From positions 11,053,001 through 11,117,000 of the forward strand of contig NZ_JAMZEB010000002.1 of NCBI RefSeq assembly GCF_024172165.1: a stretch of DNA of 64,000 nucleotides, in the 5' to 3' direction. Positions 34,035 through 41,375 of this stretch are shown here, piece by piece (the first letter of the stretch is position 1; every line of letters starts with the position of its first letter). This stretch comes from Nonomuraea thailandensis (GTDB lineage: Bacteria > Actinomycetota > Actinomycetes > Streptosporangiales > Streptosporangiaceae). A program made the translations under genes and the position numbers. Below the pieces are notes generated by a model, which had not been told where the DNA came from, did no database searches, and saw nothing but the letters and a program-made list of their open reading frames with translations.

Positions 34035-34185
34035 CGAGGGGTCCGCTTCGGTTGTGGCCGGCCCTTCTTTCAGGCGTTCCCCTCGCAAATCCGCCTGCGC
34101 CTGGTCGAAGCCGTCCCGGCGCCGGGTGTCACCCACCTCCACCACGAAGTCCGGCTCTGACCCCACTCACCCCCAGGAGAAGAAG

Positions 34186-34572
34186 ATGACGCTCGACCCC
34201 GACGTGCGCCACGCCCTCGACAGCACCTCGCTGGCCCACCTCGCCACCGTCCTGCCGGACGGCTCGCCGCACACCGTCCCGCTCTGGGTCGCCACCCACG
34301 GCGACCACATCGTCTTCCTCACGGGCCCGCACTCGCGCAAGGCCCGAAACCTCCGGCGCGACCCCCGGGTGGCGCTGTCCTTGACCGCCCCCGGCAATCC
34401 GTTCGAGCCCGTCATCGTGCGCGGGCGGGTGGTCGAATGGCTCGAAGGGGACGCGGCCTGGGAGATCATCGACCGGATCTCCAGGAAGTACCTCGGTGAG
34501 CCGTACCCGAGGGAGGAGGAGCGGGTCGTCGCCGTCATCGTCCCCGAGCGGCAGACCGTCGGCGTGCGTTGA
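34186..34572 (+). CDS. PPOX-class, probably F420-dependent, oxidoreductase
   Basis: The 128-aa protein has the split beta-barrel flavin-binding pattern: LAHLATVLPDGSPHTVPLWV, HSRKARNLRRDPRVALSLT and PVIVRGRVVEW. Actinobacterial proteins of this type bind F420 or FMN and reduce unsaturated compounds. ATG 34186 follows an AGGAGAAGAAG ribosome binding site. The upstream 34050-34160 stretch ends in an in-frame stop and may hold the tail of a lost gene. Confidence 0.83.
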   Translation: MTLDPDVRHALDSTSLAHLATVLPDGSPHTVPLWVATHGDHIVFLTGPHSRKARNLRRDPRVALSLTAPGNPFEPVIVRGRVVEWLEGDAAWEIIDRISRKYLGEPYPREEERVVAVIVPERQTVGVR

Positions 34573-34681
34573 GACCTCGTGCCGGGATCCCCATCGCCGT
34601 CGTACGCGGCCGGCGCTGACTGGCAGTTTGACAATGAGCCTTGTGGCGCCGGGCCCGATCATGCCACCATCTCCTCAACTC

Positions 34682-34698
34682 TTAAGAAACTTTCCTAA
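34682..34698. promoter_or_regulatory. palindromic element shared by the chitinase and LPMO promoters (copy 1)
   Basis: TTAAGAAACTTTCCTAA (34682-34698) is a near-perfect palindrome 28 bp upstream of the GH19 start. The same element, TTAGGAAAGTTTCCTTT, precedes the LPMO gene at 35835. Shared placement suggests one repressor or activator for chitin utilisation. Confidence 0.6.
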
Positions 34699-34726
34699 GA
34701 GATTTTCTCGAGGAAGGGAGTGTCGG

Positions 34727-35788
34727 GTGCGACGAAGCCTGACGTCGCTGGCCGCCGCGCTGCTCGCCGCGGGCACGATCTCAGTAACCCTCCCCACGTC
34801 GTCCGCCTCGGCCGCGGCCTGCGCGACGGCGTGGACCGCCTCCACCGCCTACCAGGGTGGCGCCGTGGTCTCTTACAACGGCCATAACTGGTCGGCCAAG
34901 TGGTGGACGCAGAACGAAGCCCCTGGCAACGCCGGCGTCTGGGCCGATCAGGGCGCCTGCGGGGGCGGGACGACGCCCACCCCGTCCTGCGACCACCCGA
35001 ACTGGGCGGCCGGGCAGTGGTACGCGGCCGGCAGCATCGTCCGTTACACCGACGGCGGCTACTACATCGCCGTGCACGAGAATCCCGGCTACGACCCGGT
35101 GATCTCCCACTGGTACTGGGACCCGTACACCTGCGGCGGGACGACCCCGACCGATCCGCCCAATCCGGGCGGGTTCGTGGTGAGCGAGGCCCAGTTCAAC
35201 CAGATGTTCCCGAGCCGCAACGCCTTCTACAGCTACAGCGGCCTGAGGGCCGCCATGTCCGCCTACCCCGCGTTCGCGAACACCGGCAGCGACACGATCA
35301 GGAAGCAGGAGGCCGCCGCCTTCCTGGCCAACGTCAACCACGAGACGGGCGGCCTCGTCCACATCGTCGAGCAGAACACCGCCAACTACCCGCACTACTG
35401 CGACTCCGGCCAGCCCTACGGCTGCCCCGCGGGACAGGCCGCCTACTACGGGCGCGGGCCGATCCAGCTGAGCTGGAACTTCAACTACAAGGCGGCGGGC
35501 GACGCCCTCGGCATCAACCTGCTGGCCGACCCGTGGAAGGTGGAGCGCGACTCCGCGGTCGCGTGGAAGACCGCGCTGTGGTACTGGATGACCCAGAACG
35601 GCCCGGGAACCATGACCGCGCACAACGCCATGGTCAACAGCCGCGGCTTCGGCGAGACGATCCGCAGCATCAACGGCTCCCTGGAGTGCGGTGGCAGGAA
35701 CCCCGCCCAGGTCCAGAGCCGCGTGAACGCCTACCAGCGGTTCACCCAGATCCTGGGCGTGAGCCCGGGCGGCAACCTCTCCTGCTGA
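34727..35788 (+). CDS. secreted GH19 chitinase with two chitin-binding (CBM5/12) domains
   Basis: The 353-aa protein has a signal peptide (about 1-30) and two CBM5/12 domains (about 32-77 and 88-137), each with the ATAWTASTAYQGGAVVSYNG-type pattern of aromatic residues. A GH19 catalytic domain follows (about 149-353) with Glu206 in NVNHETGG and the substrate segment YYGRGPIQLSWNFNY. It hydrolyses chitin outside the cell. GTG 34727 is chosen because AGGAAGGG lies 8 nt upstream. The neighbouring LPMO gene shares its promoter element, so the two act together. Confidence 0.93.
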   Translation: MRRSLTSLAAALLAAGTISVTLPTSSASAAACATAWTASTAYQGGAVVSYNGHNWSAKWWTQNEAPGNAGVWADQGACGGGTTPTPSCDHPNWAAGQWYAAGSIVRYTDGGYYIAVHENPGYDPVISHWYWDPYTCGGTTPTDPPNPGGFVVSEAQFNQMFPSRNAFYSYSGLRAAMSAYPAFANTGSDTIRKQEAAAFLANVNHETGGLVHIVEQNTANYPHYCDSGQPYGCPAGQAAYYGRGPIQLSWNFNYKAAGDALGINLLADPWKVERDSAVAWKTALWYWMTQNGPGTMTAHNAMVNSRGFGETIRSINGSLECGGRNPAQVQSRVNAYQRFTQILGVSPGGNLSC

Positions 35789-35834
35789 CTTCTGTCCCGA
35801 ACCGCTTGCGGATGCCGTCCGAAACAGCTAAATC

Positions 35835-35851
35835 TTAGGAAAGTTTCCTTT
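35835..35851. promoter_or_regulatory. palindromic element shared by the chitinase and LPMO promoters (copy 2)
   Basis: TTAGGAAAGTTTCCTTT (35835-35851) lies 47 bp before the LPMO start and matches the reverse complement of the element upstream of the chitinase gene (core TTAGGAAAGTTTC). Confidence 0.6.
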
Positions 35852-35898
35852 TTAATTCTGCGGCCCGTACGAACTCCTCCCACCCCCAGGAGTACGAG

Positions 35899-36750
35899 AT
35901 GCGCAAGAGCACGATCGCCGCCACGGTGGCGGCCTCCGGACTGCTGGCCCTGCTGCCGGCGTCCGCCGCCAACGCCCACGGCACCATGTCCAACCCGCCC
36001 AGCCGGGTCTACGTCTGCAAGAACGAGGGCCCCGAGACGCCGAAGTCCGCCGCCTGCAAGGCGGCCGTGGCGGCCGGCGGCACGCAGGCCTACTACGACT
36101 GGAACGAGGTCTCCCTCCTGGAGGCGGGCGGACGGCACCGCGAGCTCATCCCCGACGGCAAGCTCTGCAGCGCCGGGCGGGAGAAGTACCGCGGCCTCGA
36201 CCTGCAGCGCGCCGACTGGCCCGCGACCAGGGTGAGCCCCGGCAACTTCACGCTCACCTACCACGCGTCCGCCCCGCACGCCAACAGCAACTTCGAGTTC
36301 TACATCACCCGCGAGGGCTGGAACCCGACCATGCCCCTCAAGTGGTCCGACCTGGTCCACATCAAGACGTTCAACGGCCAGAACCCGACGACGTTCACCA
36401 ACTGGACCATCAACCTCCCGCAGCGCTCCGGCCGCCACATCCTCTACTCGATCTGGCAGCGCGTGGTCGGCAGCAACGAGGCGTTCTACACCTGCTCGGA
36501 CGTGGACTTCGGCGGCGGCACGTCCACCCCGACCCCCACGCCCACGCCCACTCCGACCCCCACCCCGACGCCGACTCCGACCCCGACGCCGACCGTCACC
36601 CAGCCGGGCGGCACCTGGAGCGCGGGCACGGCCTACCGCGTAGGGGACAGGGTGACGTACAACGGGCTGAGCTACGAATGCACGCAGGCGCACACGGCGC
36701 TCACCGGCTGGGAGCCGCCGAACGTGGCCGCCCTGTGGAAGCGCGTCTGA
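35899..36750 (+). CDS. secreted AA10 lytic polysaccharide monooxygenase with C-terminal CBM5/12
   Basis: The 283-aa precursor has a signal peptide ending ANA, so the mature protein starts at His27 (HGTMSNPPSR), the N-terminal copper ligand of AA10 enzymes. The second histidine-brace residue is His127 in ASAPHANSNFEFY. A (TP)n linker of about 30 residues (about 212-240) joins a chitin-binding CBM5/12 domain with W-AYRVGDRVTYNG. It oxidatively cleaves crystalline chitin and so makes it accessible to the adjacent GH19 chitinase. Confidence 0.93.
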   Translation: MRKSTIAATVAASGLLALLPASAANAHGTMSNPPSRVYVCKNEGPETPKSAACKAAVAAGGTQAYYDWNEVSLLEAGGRHRELIPDGKLCSAGREKYRGLDLQRADWPATRVSPGNFTLTYHASAPHANSNFEFYITREGWNPTMPLKWSDLVHIKTFNGQNPTTFTNWTINLPQRSGRHILYSIWQRVVGSNEAFYTCSDVDFGGGTSTPTPTPTPTPTPTPTPTPTPTPTVTQPGGTWSAGTAYRVGDRVTYNGLSYECTQAHTALTGWEPPNVAALWKRV

Positions 36751-36763
36751 CGCGATGACGCCG

Positions 36764-36792
36764 GCTCGGCGGCGACCGGCTCGCCGCCGAGC
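36764..36792. terminator. hairpin terminator between LPMO and prfH
   Basis: GCTCGGCGGCGA (36764-36775) pairs with TCGCCGCCGAGC (36781-36792), a 12-bp perfect stem between the convergent LPMO and prfH genes. Confidence 0.8.
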
Positions 36793-36826
36793 GCGTGAGG
36801 AGGACGACCTCGTGGGAGCAGCCCCA

Positions 36827-37450
36827 TCAGCGCGGTGCCCGGACCGGGCGTTCGACGCGGATGGGGTTGCCGCGTACGAGCTCGTCGTGGATGCGCCGGC
36901 GGGCGGTGTCGACGGCCCGCTCCGCCGCCTCGTCGCCGTGCTCGATGCGCTCCCGCAGCAACCGCATGGCGGTGCGGCGGTTCAGGCTGAACTGGCGCTC
37001 GGTGTCGACCACGACGACGATCCCCGTGGGCCGGTGGGTGGCCCGCACGGCCGTGCTCGCCTTGTTGCGATGCTGCCCGCCGGGCCCGCCGGTGCGGCAG
37101 GCGACCACGTCCACGTCCGCCTCGGCGAACGTCGTGCGCGGCGAGCCGACCTGGCACGGCCGGGCGATGACGTACCAGTTCTTGCGCCCGGCGCCGGCCC
37201 GGTACGGGCTGGGAGCCTGCCAGCACAGGGTCCCGGTCCACGAGCCGGCGAACGCCTCGGCGCCCTCGCCCGCGATGCGCACCAGCACCGATCGGAAGGT
37301 GCCGGGCCGCTCGCCGGGAACGGTCTCCACCCGACGGGTCTCCAGCTTCAGCCGGGTGGCCTCGCCCTCCAGCCGGTGCAGCAGCCGGGCCAGGGCCCAC
37401 GCGCACTCCTGCGGGCCGCGCCCCGCCGACAGCAGCAGGTGCACGCTCAC
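36827..37450 (-). CDS. prfH: peptide chain release factor homologue PrfH
   Basis: The 207-aa protein carries the class I release-factor catalytic loop CRTGGPGGQHRNK with GGQ at 124-126 but lacks a full codon-recognition domain, as in PrfH. Its ATG overlaps the rtcB stop (ATGA at 37450), the standard rtcB-prfH arrangement. In E. coli such pairs repair ribosomes cut in the decoding centre: PrfH releases the peptide from the damaged ribosome and RtcB2 religates the rRNA. A similar role is inferred here. Actinomycetes making ribonuclease toxins or facing colicin-like attack would benefit. Confidence 0.88.
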   Translation of the reverse strand: MSVHLLLSAGRGPQECAWALARLLHRLEGEATRLKLETRRVETVPGERPGTFRSVLVRIAGEGAEAFAGSWTGTLCWQAPSPYRAGAGRKNWYVIARPCQVGSPRTTFAEADVDVVACRTGGPGGQHRNKASTAVRATHRPTGIVVVVDTERQFSLNRRTAMRLLRERIEHGDEAAERAVDTARRRIHDELVRGNPIRVERPVRAPR

Positions 37451-38586
37451 GACCGCCCCCTCCTGCGGCGCTGCTCCTTCTGATCAGGCGTCTTGTACGT
37501 GACCAGCGGGATCGTCGTGGCCACCGGCGTGGCCAGCTCGTGCCGGACGAGGTCGTCGATCACCTGCTCGATGCGCTTGTACGCCGTCGGCGCCTCCTCG
37601 AAGAGCAACTGCCGGTCCCCGCACACCACCAGCGATCCGACCGGGGTGCGGCGCAGCTCCTCGACCGTGTGCTTGGCCTTCCCCCGGCGCAGCGCGTCCG
37701 CACGCGACATCTTGCGCCCCGCGCCGTGCGCCACCGAATGACCGGCCTCCGGCCCCGCGTGCCCGGCCACCAGGTAGGAGGGGGTGCCTCGCGTACCGGC
37801 GATGAGCACGTCACGGCCGTCACCCGGCGCGGCCCCCTTGCGGTGCAGGTAGACCCCGTCGCGGACCTCCACCAGGTTGTGGCACTGGTCGACGATCGGC
37901 TCGGTCGGCTCGAACCCCAGCGCGTGCGCCACCCGCGCGGCCAGCAGCCGCCGGTTGAGCGCCCCCCAGCGGACGGCTTCGTCGTGCACGGCCAGGTAGG
38001 CGTCGGGATCAGGGGCGGGGCCCGCGCCGTGGACCTCGGTGTGCGCCCGCAGGATCCGCTCGCCGAGCCCCCGCGAACCGCTGTGGACGATCAGCACCAG
38101 GTCGTCGGCGTCCAGCCCGAGCCGGCCGGCGTGGCCAGGCTCGAAGACCGTCCCGATCCGCGCCAGCTCGACGAAGTGGTTGCCCCGCCCGACCGTCCCG
38201 AGCCCCTCGACGTAGCCTGCGGGGATCTCGTCCTTCACCACGTCCCAGGCGGGATCGCCGGCGTCCCGCTCAGGGTCCAGCGCACGATCGAGGTCGGGGA
38301 ACCGCGCGGCGAGCTTCTCCGGCACGGCCCGCCTGAGCTTCACGGGGAACACCGCGATGCCGCAGCCGATGTCGGAGCCCACCAGGAACGGGTACAGGAC
38401 GGCCGAGGTCATGGCGGCGCCGATGGGGGCGCCCTTGCCGGGGTGCAGGTCCGGCATGGCGGCGACGTGCATCATGCCGTCGAGGGCGGCCACCTGGTGG
38501 CACTGCGCGACGGCATCGGACTCGATCCAGCTCGTGGGGGAGGCGAACACGGTGACCGTGGACGCCCGGGAGTGTTGCTGAGACAA
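37447..38586 (-). CDS. rtcB: RtcB-type RNA ligase (RtcB2, PrfH partner)
   Basis: The 379-aa protein has RtcB manganese and active-site motifs: MPDLHPGKGAPIGAA, VGSDIGCGIAVF, GRGNHFVEL, HSGSRGLG, QCHNLVEV and the guanylylated-His segment SVAHGAGRKMSRADA. It joins 2',3'-cyclic-phosphate or 3'-phosphate RNA ends to 5'-hydroxyl ends. It is shorter than housekeeping RtcB, as expected for PrfH-linked copies. TTG 38586 gives the N-terminus SQQHSRASTVTVF; an in-frame ATG at 38619 would add 11 residues and is the alternative. Confidence 0.88.
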   Translation of the reverse strand: MSQQHSRASTVTVFASPTSWIESDAVAQCHQVAALDGMMHVAAMPDLHPGKGAPIGAAMTSAVLYPFLVGSDIGCGIAVFPVKLRRAVPEKLAARFPDLDRALDPERDAGDPAWDVVKDEIPAGYVEGLGTVGRGNHFVELARIGTVFEPGHAGRLGLDADDLVLIVHSGSRGLGERILRAHTEVHGAGPAPDPDAYLAVHDEAVRWGALNRRLLAARVAHALGFEPTEPIVDQCHNLVEVRDGVYLHRKGAAPGDGRDVLIAGTRGTPSYLVAGHAGPEAGHSVAHGAGRKMSRADALRRGKAKHTVEELRRTPVGSLVVCGDRQLLFEEAPTAYKRIEQVIDDLVRHELATPVATTIPLVTYKTPDQKEQRRRRGRS

Positions 38587-38619
38587 GGACGCTCTCTTCG
38601 CTGAACAGGAGGTGGGCAT

Positions 38620-38941
38620 GCGGAATCACGGCGGCGAGCAGGTGCTCGAAAGGGGCGGGTGCAGTCCGTCAGCGCATCATGGACACCACGTTCCCGGAGC
38701 TCCCCGACCCGGGGCAAATGATTTTCGCCAGGACACCGGCCGGGCCGCAGTCCCGTGACGGGTTCACACGCACCACAGCTCCTCGATCACGGCATCTGCG
38801 GGCTCGGCGCCCTCACCGCCCACGGCGCGAACCGTACGAGCCGCGCCCCTCTCTCCCCGGACCCGTGACGCCACCGTCGGTGAAACAGGTCACATCGCCG
38901 GCGACGCGTCACCTTCCCAGCCCGCCCGAGCTCTTAGGGGC
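38620..38941. other. 322-bp divergent intergenic region, no gene supported
   Basis: This stretch separates the rtcB-prfH operon from the dehalogenase operon and must hold both promoters. I see no convincing -35/-10 pair, tRNA or large repeat. A 46-codon plus-strand ORF (38618-38758) has an AGGAGG upstream but non-coding-like codon use, so it is not annotated. Confidence 0.5.
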
Positions 38942-39886
38942 ATGACGAGCAACGAGCCCATGCGGGTGCTGAGAACGCCGGACGAGCGCTTCGCCGGCCT
39001 CCCCGGCTACCCCTTCGAGCCGCACTACGCCGAGATCGACTCCGGCGACGGCCACGGCACCGCCCTGCGCGTGCACTACCTCGACGAACGCCCCGCCGAG
39101 CGGCCGTCGGGAGAGACCGTCCTCCTCCTGCACGGCGAGCCGACCTGGAGCTACCTCTGGCGCGAGATCATCCCGCCCCTGGTGGCCGCCGGCCACCGGT
39201 GCGTCGCGCCGGACCTGGTCGGGTTCGGCCGCTCGGACAAGCCCGCCGACCGCTTCGACTACACCTACCGATCGCACCTCGACTGGCTGCGCGGCCTGCT
39301 GTTCGACACGCTCGACCTCGACGGGCTCACGCTCGTCTGCCACGACTGGGGCGGGCTGCTCGGCCTGCGGCTGCTCGCCGAGCACCCCGGCCGCTTCCGC
39401 CGTGCCGTCGCCACCAACACGATGTTGCCCGAGGGCGACCAGGACATGGGCCCGTTCTTCCTCTACTGGCTGCAGTCCAGCCAGCGCTCCAACCCGTTCA
39501 GCGTGGCCGCCGTCCTGGCGCGCAACCTGCGCGCCGGCGCCGACCCCGCCGTGCTGGCCGCCTACGACGCGCCGTTCCCCGGCGAGCCGTACCTCCAGGG
39601 TGCGCGGCAGTTCCCGCTGCTCGTGCCGATCTCGGCCCGGGACGAGGCCGCCGAGGGCAACCGCGCGGCGTGGCGCGTGCTGGAGACGCTCGACCTGCCG
39701 TTCCTGTGCGCGTTCGGCGAGCACGATCCGGTGAGCCGCGTCCACGGCGAGCGCATGGCCGAGCGGATCCCCGGCGCGAAGGGACAGCCGCATGTCACGC
39801 TCGCCGACGCCGGGCACTTCCTTCAGGAGGACCAGCCCCGGCAACTGGCCGAGACCATCGCGAGCTTCATCGGGAGCACCCCATGA
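38942..39886 (+). CDS. haloalkane dehalogenase-like alpha/beta hydrolase
   Basis: The 314-aa protein has the haloalkane dehalogenase pattern: HGEPTWSYLW (Glu66, Trp69), nucleophile Asp135 and halide-binding Trp136 in CHDWGG, acid Asp in FGEHDPV and His in DAGHFLQED. Such enzymes hydrolyse carbon-halogen bonds of haloalkanes; the natural substrate in soil actinomycetes is often unknown. Its stop overlaps the start of a small membrane protein gene (ATGA at 39883), so the two are co-expressed. Confidence 0.9.
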   Translation: MTSNEPMRVLRTPDERFAGLPGYPFEPHYAEIDSGDGHGTALRVHYLDERPAERPSGETVLLLHGEPTWSYLWREIIPPLVAAGHRCVAPDLVGFGRSDKPADRFDYTYRSHLDWLRGLLFDTLDLDGLTLVCHDWGGLLGLRLLAEHPGRFRRAVATNTMLPEGDQDMGPFFLYWLQSSQRSNPFSVAAVLARNLRAGADPAVLAAYDAPFPGEPYLQGARQFPLLVPISARDEAAEGNRAAWRVLETLDLPFLCAFGEHDPVSRVHGERMAERIPGAKGQPHVTLADAGHFLQEDQPRQLAETIASFIGSTP

Positions 39887-40305
39887 CCGAGGGCACCGTC
39901 GCACGGCGTGCCACCGTGCCGCGGTTCCTCCCGGCGATGCGGGTCACGGTGATCCTCCAGGCGCTGACCCTGCTGGTCCAGGCGGTCACGGCCGGGACGC
40001 TGCTGTCCTCTCCTGACGGCCGGATGCTGCACGGTCTCACGGCGCTGGTCGTCGTGGGCACCGCGGCGGTCCAGCTCCTCGTCGCGATCCTGGTGTGGCG
40101 TCCGGGTGGCGGCTCGCCGGGGTTCATCGCCAACAGCGCGTTCATGCTGGTCCTGTCCCTGGCCGCGGCGGCGCTCGGCGACGCCCACGTGCCCGAGCTG
40201 CACGTGCCCCTCGGCGTGCTGCTGTTCGGCGGGAGCGTCATGCTGATCATGCGGGCCTGGTCGGGCCGCCCGGGCGAAGGGCGGCGGGGCTCACCTCTTG
40301 CGTGA
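39883..40305 (+). CDS. four-helix membrane protein coupled to the dehalogenase gene
   Basis: The 140-aa protein has four predicted membrane helices (about residues 20-42, 50-72, 80-100 and 106-126) and short basic termini. I do not recognise the family. Translational coupling to the dehalogenase gene suggests a linked role such as transport of substrate or product, but nothing in the sequence proves it. The stop codon lies inside the terminator hairpin loop region. Confidence 0.7.
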   Translation: MTEGTVARRATVPRFLPAMRVTVILQALTLLVQAVTAGTLLSSPDGRMLHGLTALVVVGTAAVQLLVAILVWRPGGGSPGFIANSAFMLVLSLAAAALGDAHVPELHVPLGVLLFGGSVMLIMRAWSGRPGEGRRGSPLA

Positions 40306-40315
40306 GCTCCGCCGC
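40281..40315. terminator. strong bidirectional hairpin
   Basis: GCGGCGGGGCTCAC (40281-40294) pairs with GTGAGCTCCGCCGC (40302-40315), 14 bp with one G-T pair, around a 7-nt loop. It overlaps the end of the membrane protein gene and directly follows the 9-codon ORF on the opposite strand. Confidence 0.8.
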
Positions 40316-40324
40316 CGCTCTCGC

Positions 40325-40354
40325 CTAGAACCAGATGTTGATGAGGACGTACAT
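40325..40354 (-). CDS. 9-codon micro-ORF with strong ribosome binding site (MYVLINIWF)
   Basis: ATG 40354 is preceded by GAGGAGG (40369-40363) at 8-nt spacing. All eight internal codons end in C or G, and TAG at 40325 is followed within 10 bp by a 14-bp terminator hairpin. So a micro-ORF, a ribosome binding site and a terminator occur together as in a real gene. The peptide is hydrophobic with a Trp-Phe end. Very short peptides of this size are known as substrates of cross-linking P450s or as leader peptides, but no modifying enzyme is adjacent. The MOSC-domain gene lies upstream on the same strand. Confidence 0.4.
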   Translation of the reverse strand: MYVLINIWF

Positions 40355-40362
40355 GTGCTTCA

Positions 40363-40426
40363 CCTCCTCGCGTCACTGGCCCGGCCGACACGCACAAGAG
40401 AGACGCCGGCCCGGAGAAGTGACGCG
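40363..40426 (-). promoter_or_regulatory. leader hairpin ending at the micro-ORF ribosome binding site
   Basis: On the minus strand, CGCGTCAC (40426-40419) can pair with GTGACGCG (40376-40369), whose last G is also the first base of the GAGGAGG ribosome binding site. A stem here could modulate translation of the 9-codon ORF. Confidence 0.35.
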
Positions 40427-40467
40427 ATGAGAGGCGGATCACATCGCTCGTACGGTGCGGACCGCCC

Positions 40468-41274
40468 TCAAGCGCCTGGCCGGACTTCGTCGCCGACCTT
40501 CAGCTCGCCGAGGTTCCCGGGGATCAGGCGGATGCCGAACCAGGACGCACCGTCCCAGCGGCGGTGCTTGGCCAGGGTTCTCAGGGGCTCCTTGCCGCCG
40601 GCCTGGGTGACCGGGTCCCAGGTGGTGGCGGCGCAGCGGTCGCAGAGCTCCGAGACGCGGAAACCGATCTCACCGATGCGGACCGACGTCCAGGAGTCCT
40701 CCGCGAAGGGCTCCCCGCCGTCGACGATGAAGTTGGGACGGAAGCGGGCGACGTCGAGGGGATCCGGGGGGAGCTCCTGGCGAGCCATGGCGCCTTCGGC
40801 GATCCAGTCCTCCAGCCGGCTCAGCGAGCTCAGGGAGACCAGGTGGAAGGCGGCGTCCCAGGCGAAGGTGAGCGCCTCGGGTTCCTCCGCGGCGGTGCGG
40901 CGCCGCGGGTCGTCCTGCCAGACGAGGCGGGCCGGCCTGCCGAGCAGCCGGGTGAACCATTCATGGGCGTCGTCGTCGGCGAGGACGCCCCGGCCGAAGT
41001 TGGCGAAACTCACGGGAACCGTGTCGCCGGTGGCCGGGGGAACCTTGAGCTCGCCCATGCCGCTCGCCGACAGCAGGAGGTGGCCGTCGGACGTTTCGGC
41101 GGCCGAGACCGAGAGGAGCTGGGGGTGTTCGCCTACCCAGATCAGTTCTCCCCGCGGGTCCACCACGGCCCAGCGGCGGTCGCCTTCCAGACCCCACGGG
41201 AGGATTCGGGCGGATGCGCGGGAGATGCCTTGGGTGGACTTGATGGGATACGTGCGGATCTCCGCTAGTTCCAT
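40468..41274 (-). CDS. MOSC-domain protein
   Basis: The 268-aa protein has an N-terminal MOSC_N beta-barrel (ELAEIRTYPIKSTQGIS) and a MOSC domain with RFRPNFIVDGGEPFAEDSW and the conserved Cys in ELCDRCAATTWDP. MOSC proteins bind molybdenum cofactor or transfer sulfur; relatives include N-hydroxylated-compound reductases such as mARC. No partner is encoded nearby. The 113 bp to the micro-ORF hold its leader. Confidence 0.87.
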   Translation of the reverse strand: MELAEIRTYPIKSTQGISRASARILPWGLEGDRRWAVVDPRGELIWVGEHPQLLSVSAAETSDGHLLLSASGMGELKVPPATGDTVPVSFANFGRGVLADDDAHEWFTRLLGRPARLVWQDDPRRRTAAEEPEALTFAWDAAFHLVSLSSLSRLEDWIAEGAMARQELPPDPLDVARFRPNFIVDGGEPFAEDSWTSVRIGEIGFRVSELCDRCAATTWDPVTQAGGKEPLRTLAKHRRWDGASWFGIRLIPGNLGELKVGDEVRPGA

Positions 41275-41375
41275 TGGGCCAGGATAAGAGAAAGCGCTCT
41301 CCTGGGATATGGGAGCCGCAGGTCGAAGCCGCGTTCACCAGTCAGCTGCAAGCCTCGCGGTCTACGCTCGCCCCC

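Noticed and set aside
36525..36600. short tandem (ACCCCG/ACGCCG) repeats that look like a microsatellite
   Set aside because: They encode the Thr-Pro linker of the secreted LPMO, a normal protein feature.
38618..38758. 46-codon plus-strand ORF with AGGAGG five bases upstream, His/Gly-rich
   Set aside because: Codon use is not GC3-biased (AAT, AGT, TCA, CAT, GGA) and the AGGAGG lies only 20 bp from the rtcB start on the other strand; no homology or terminator supports it.
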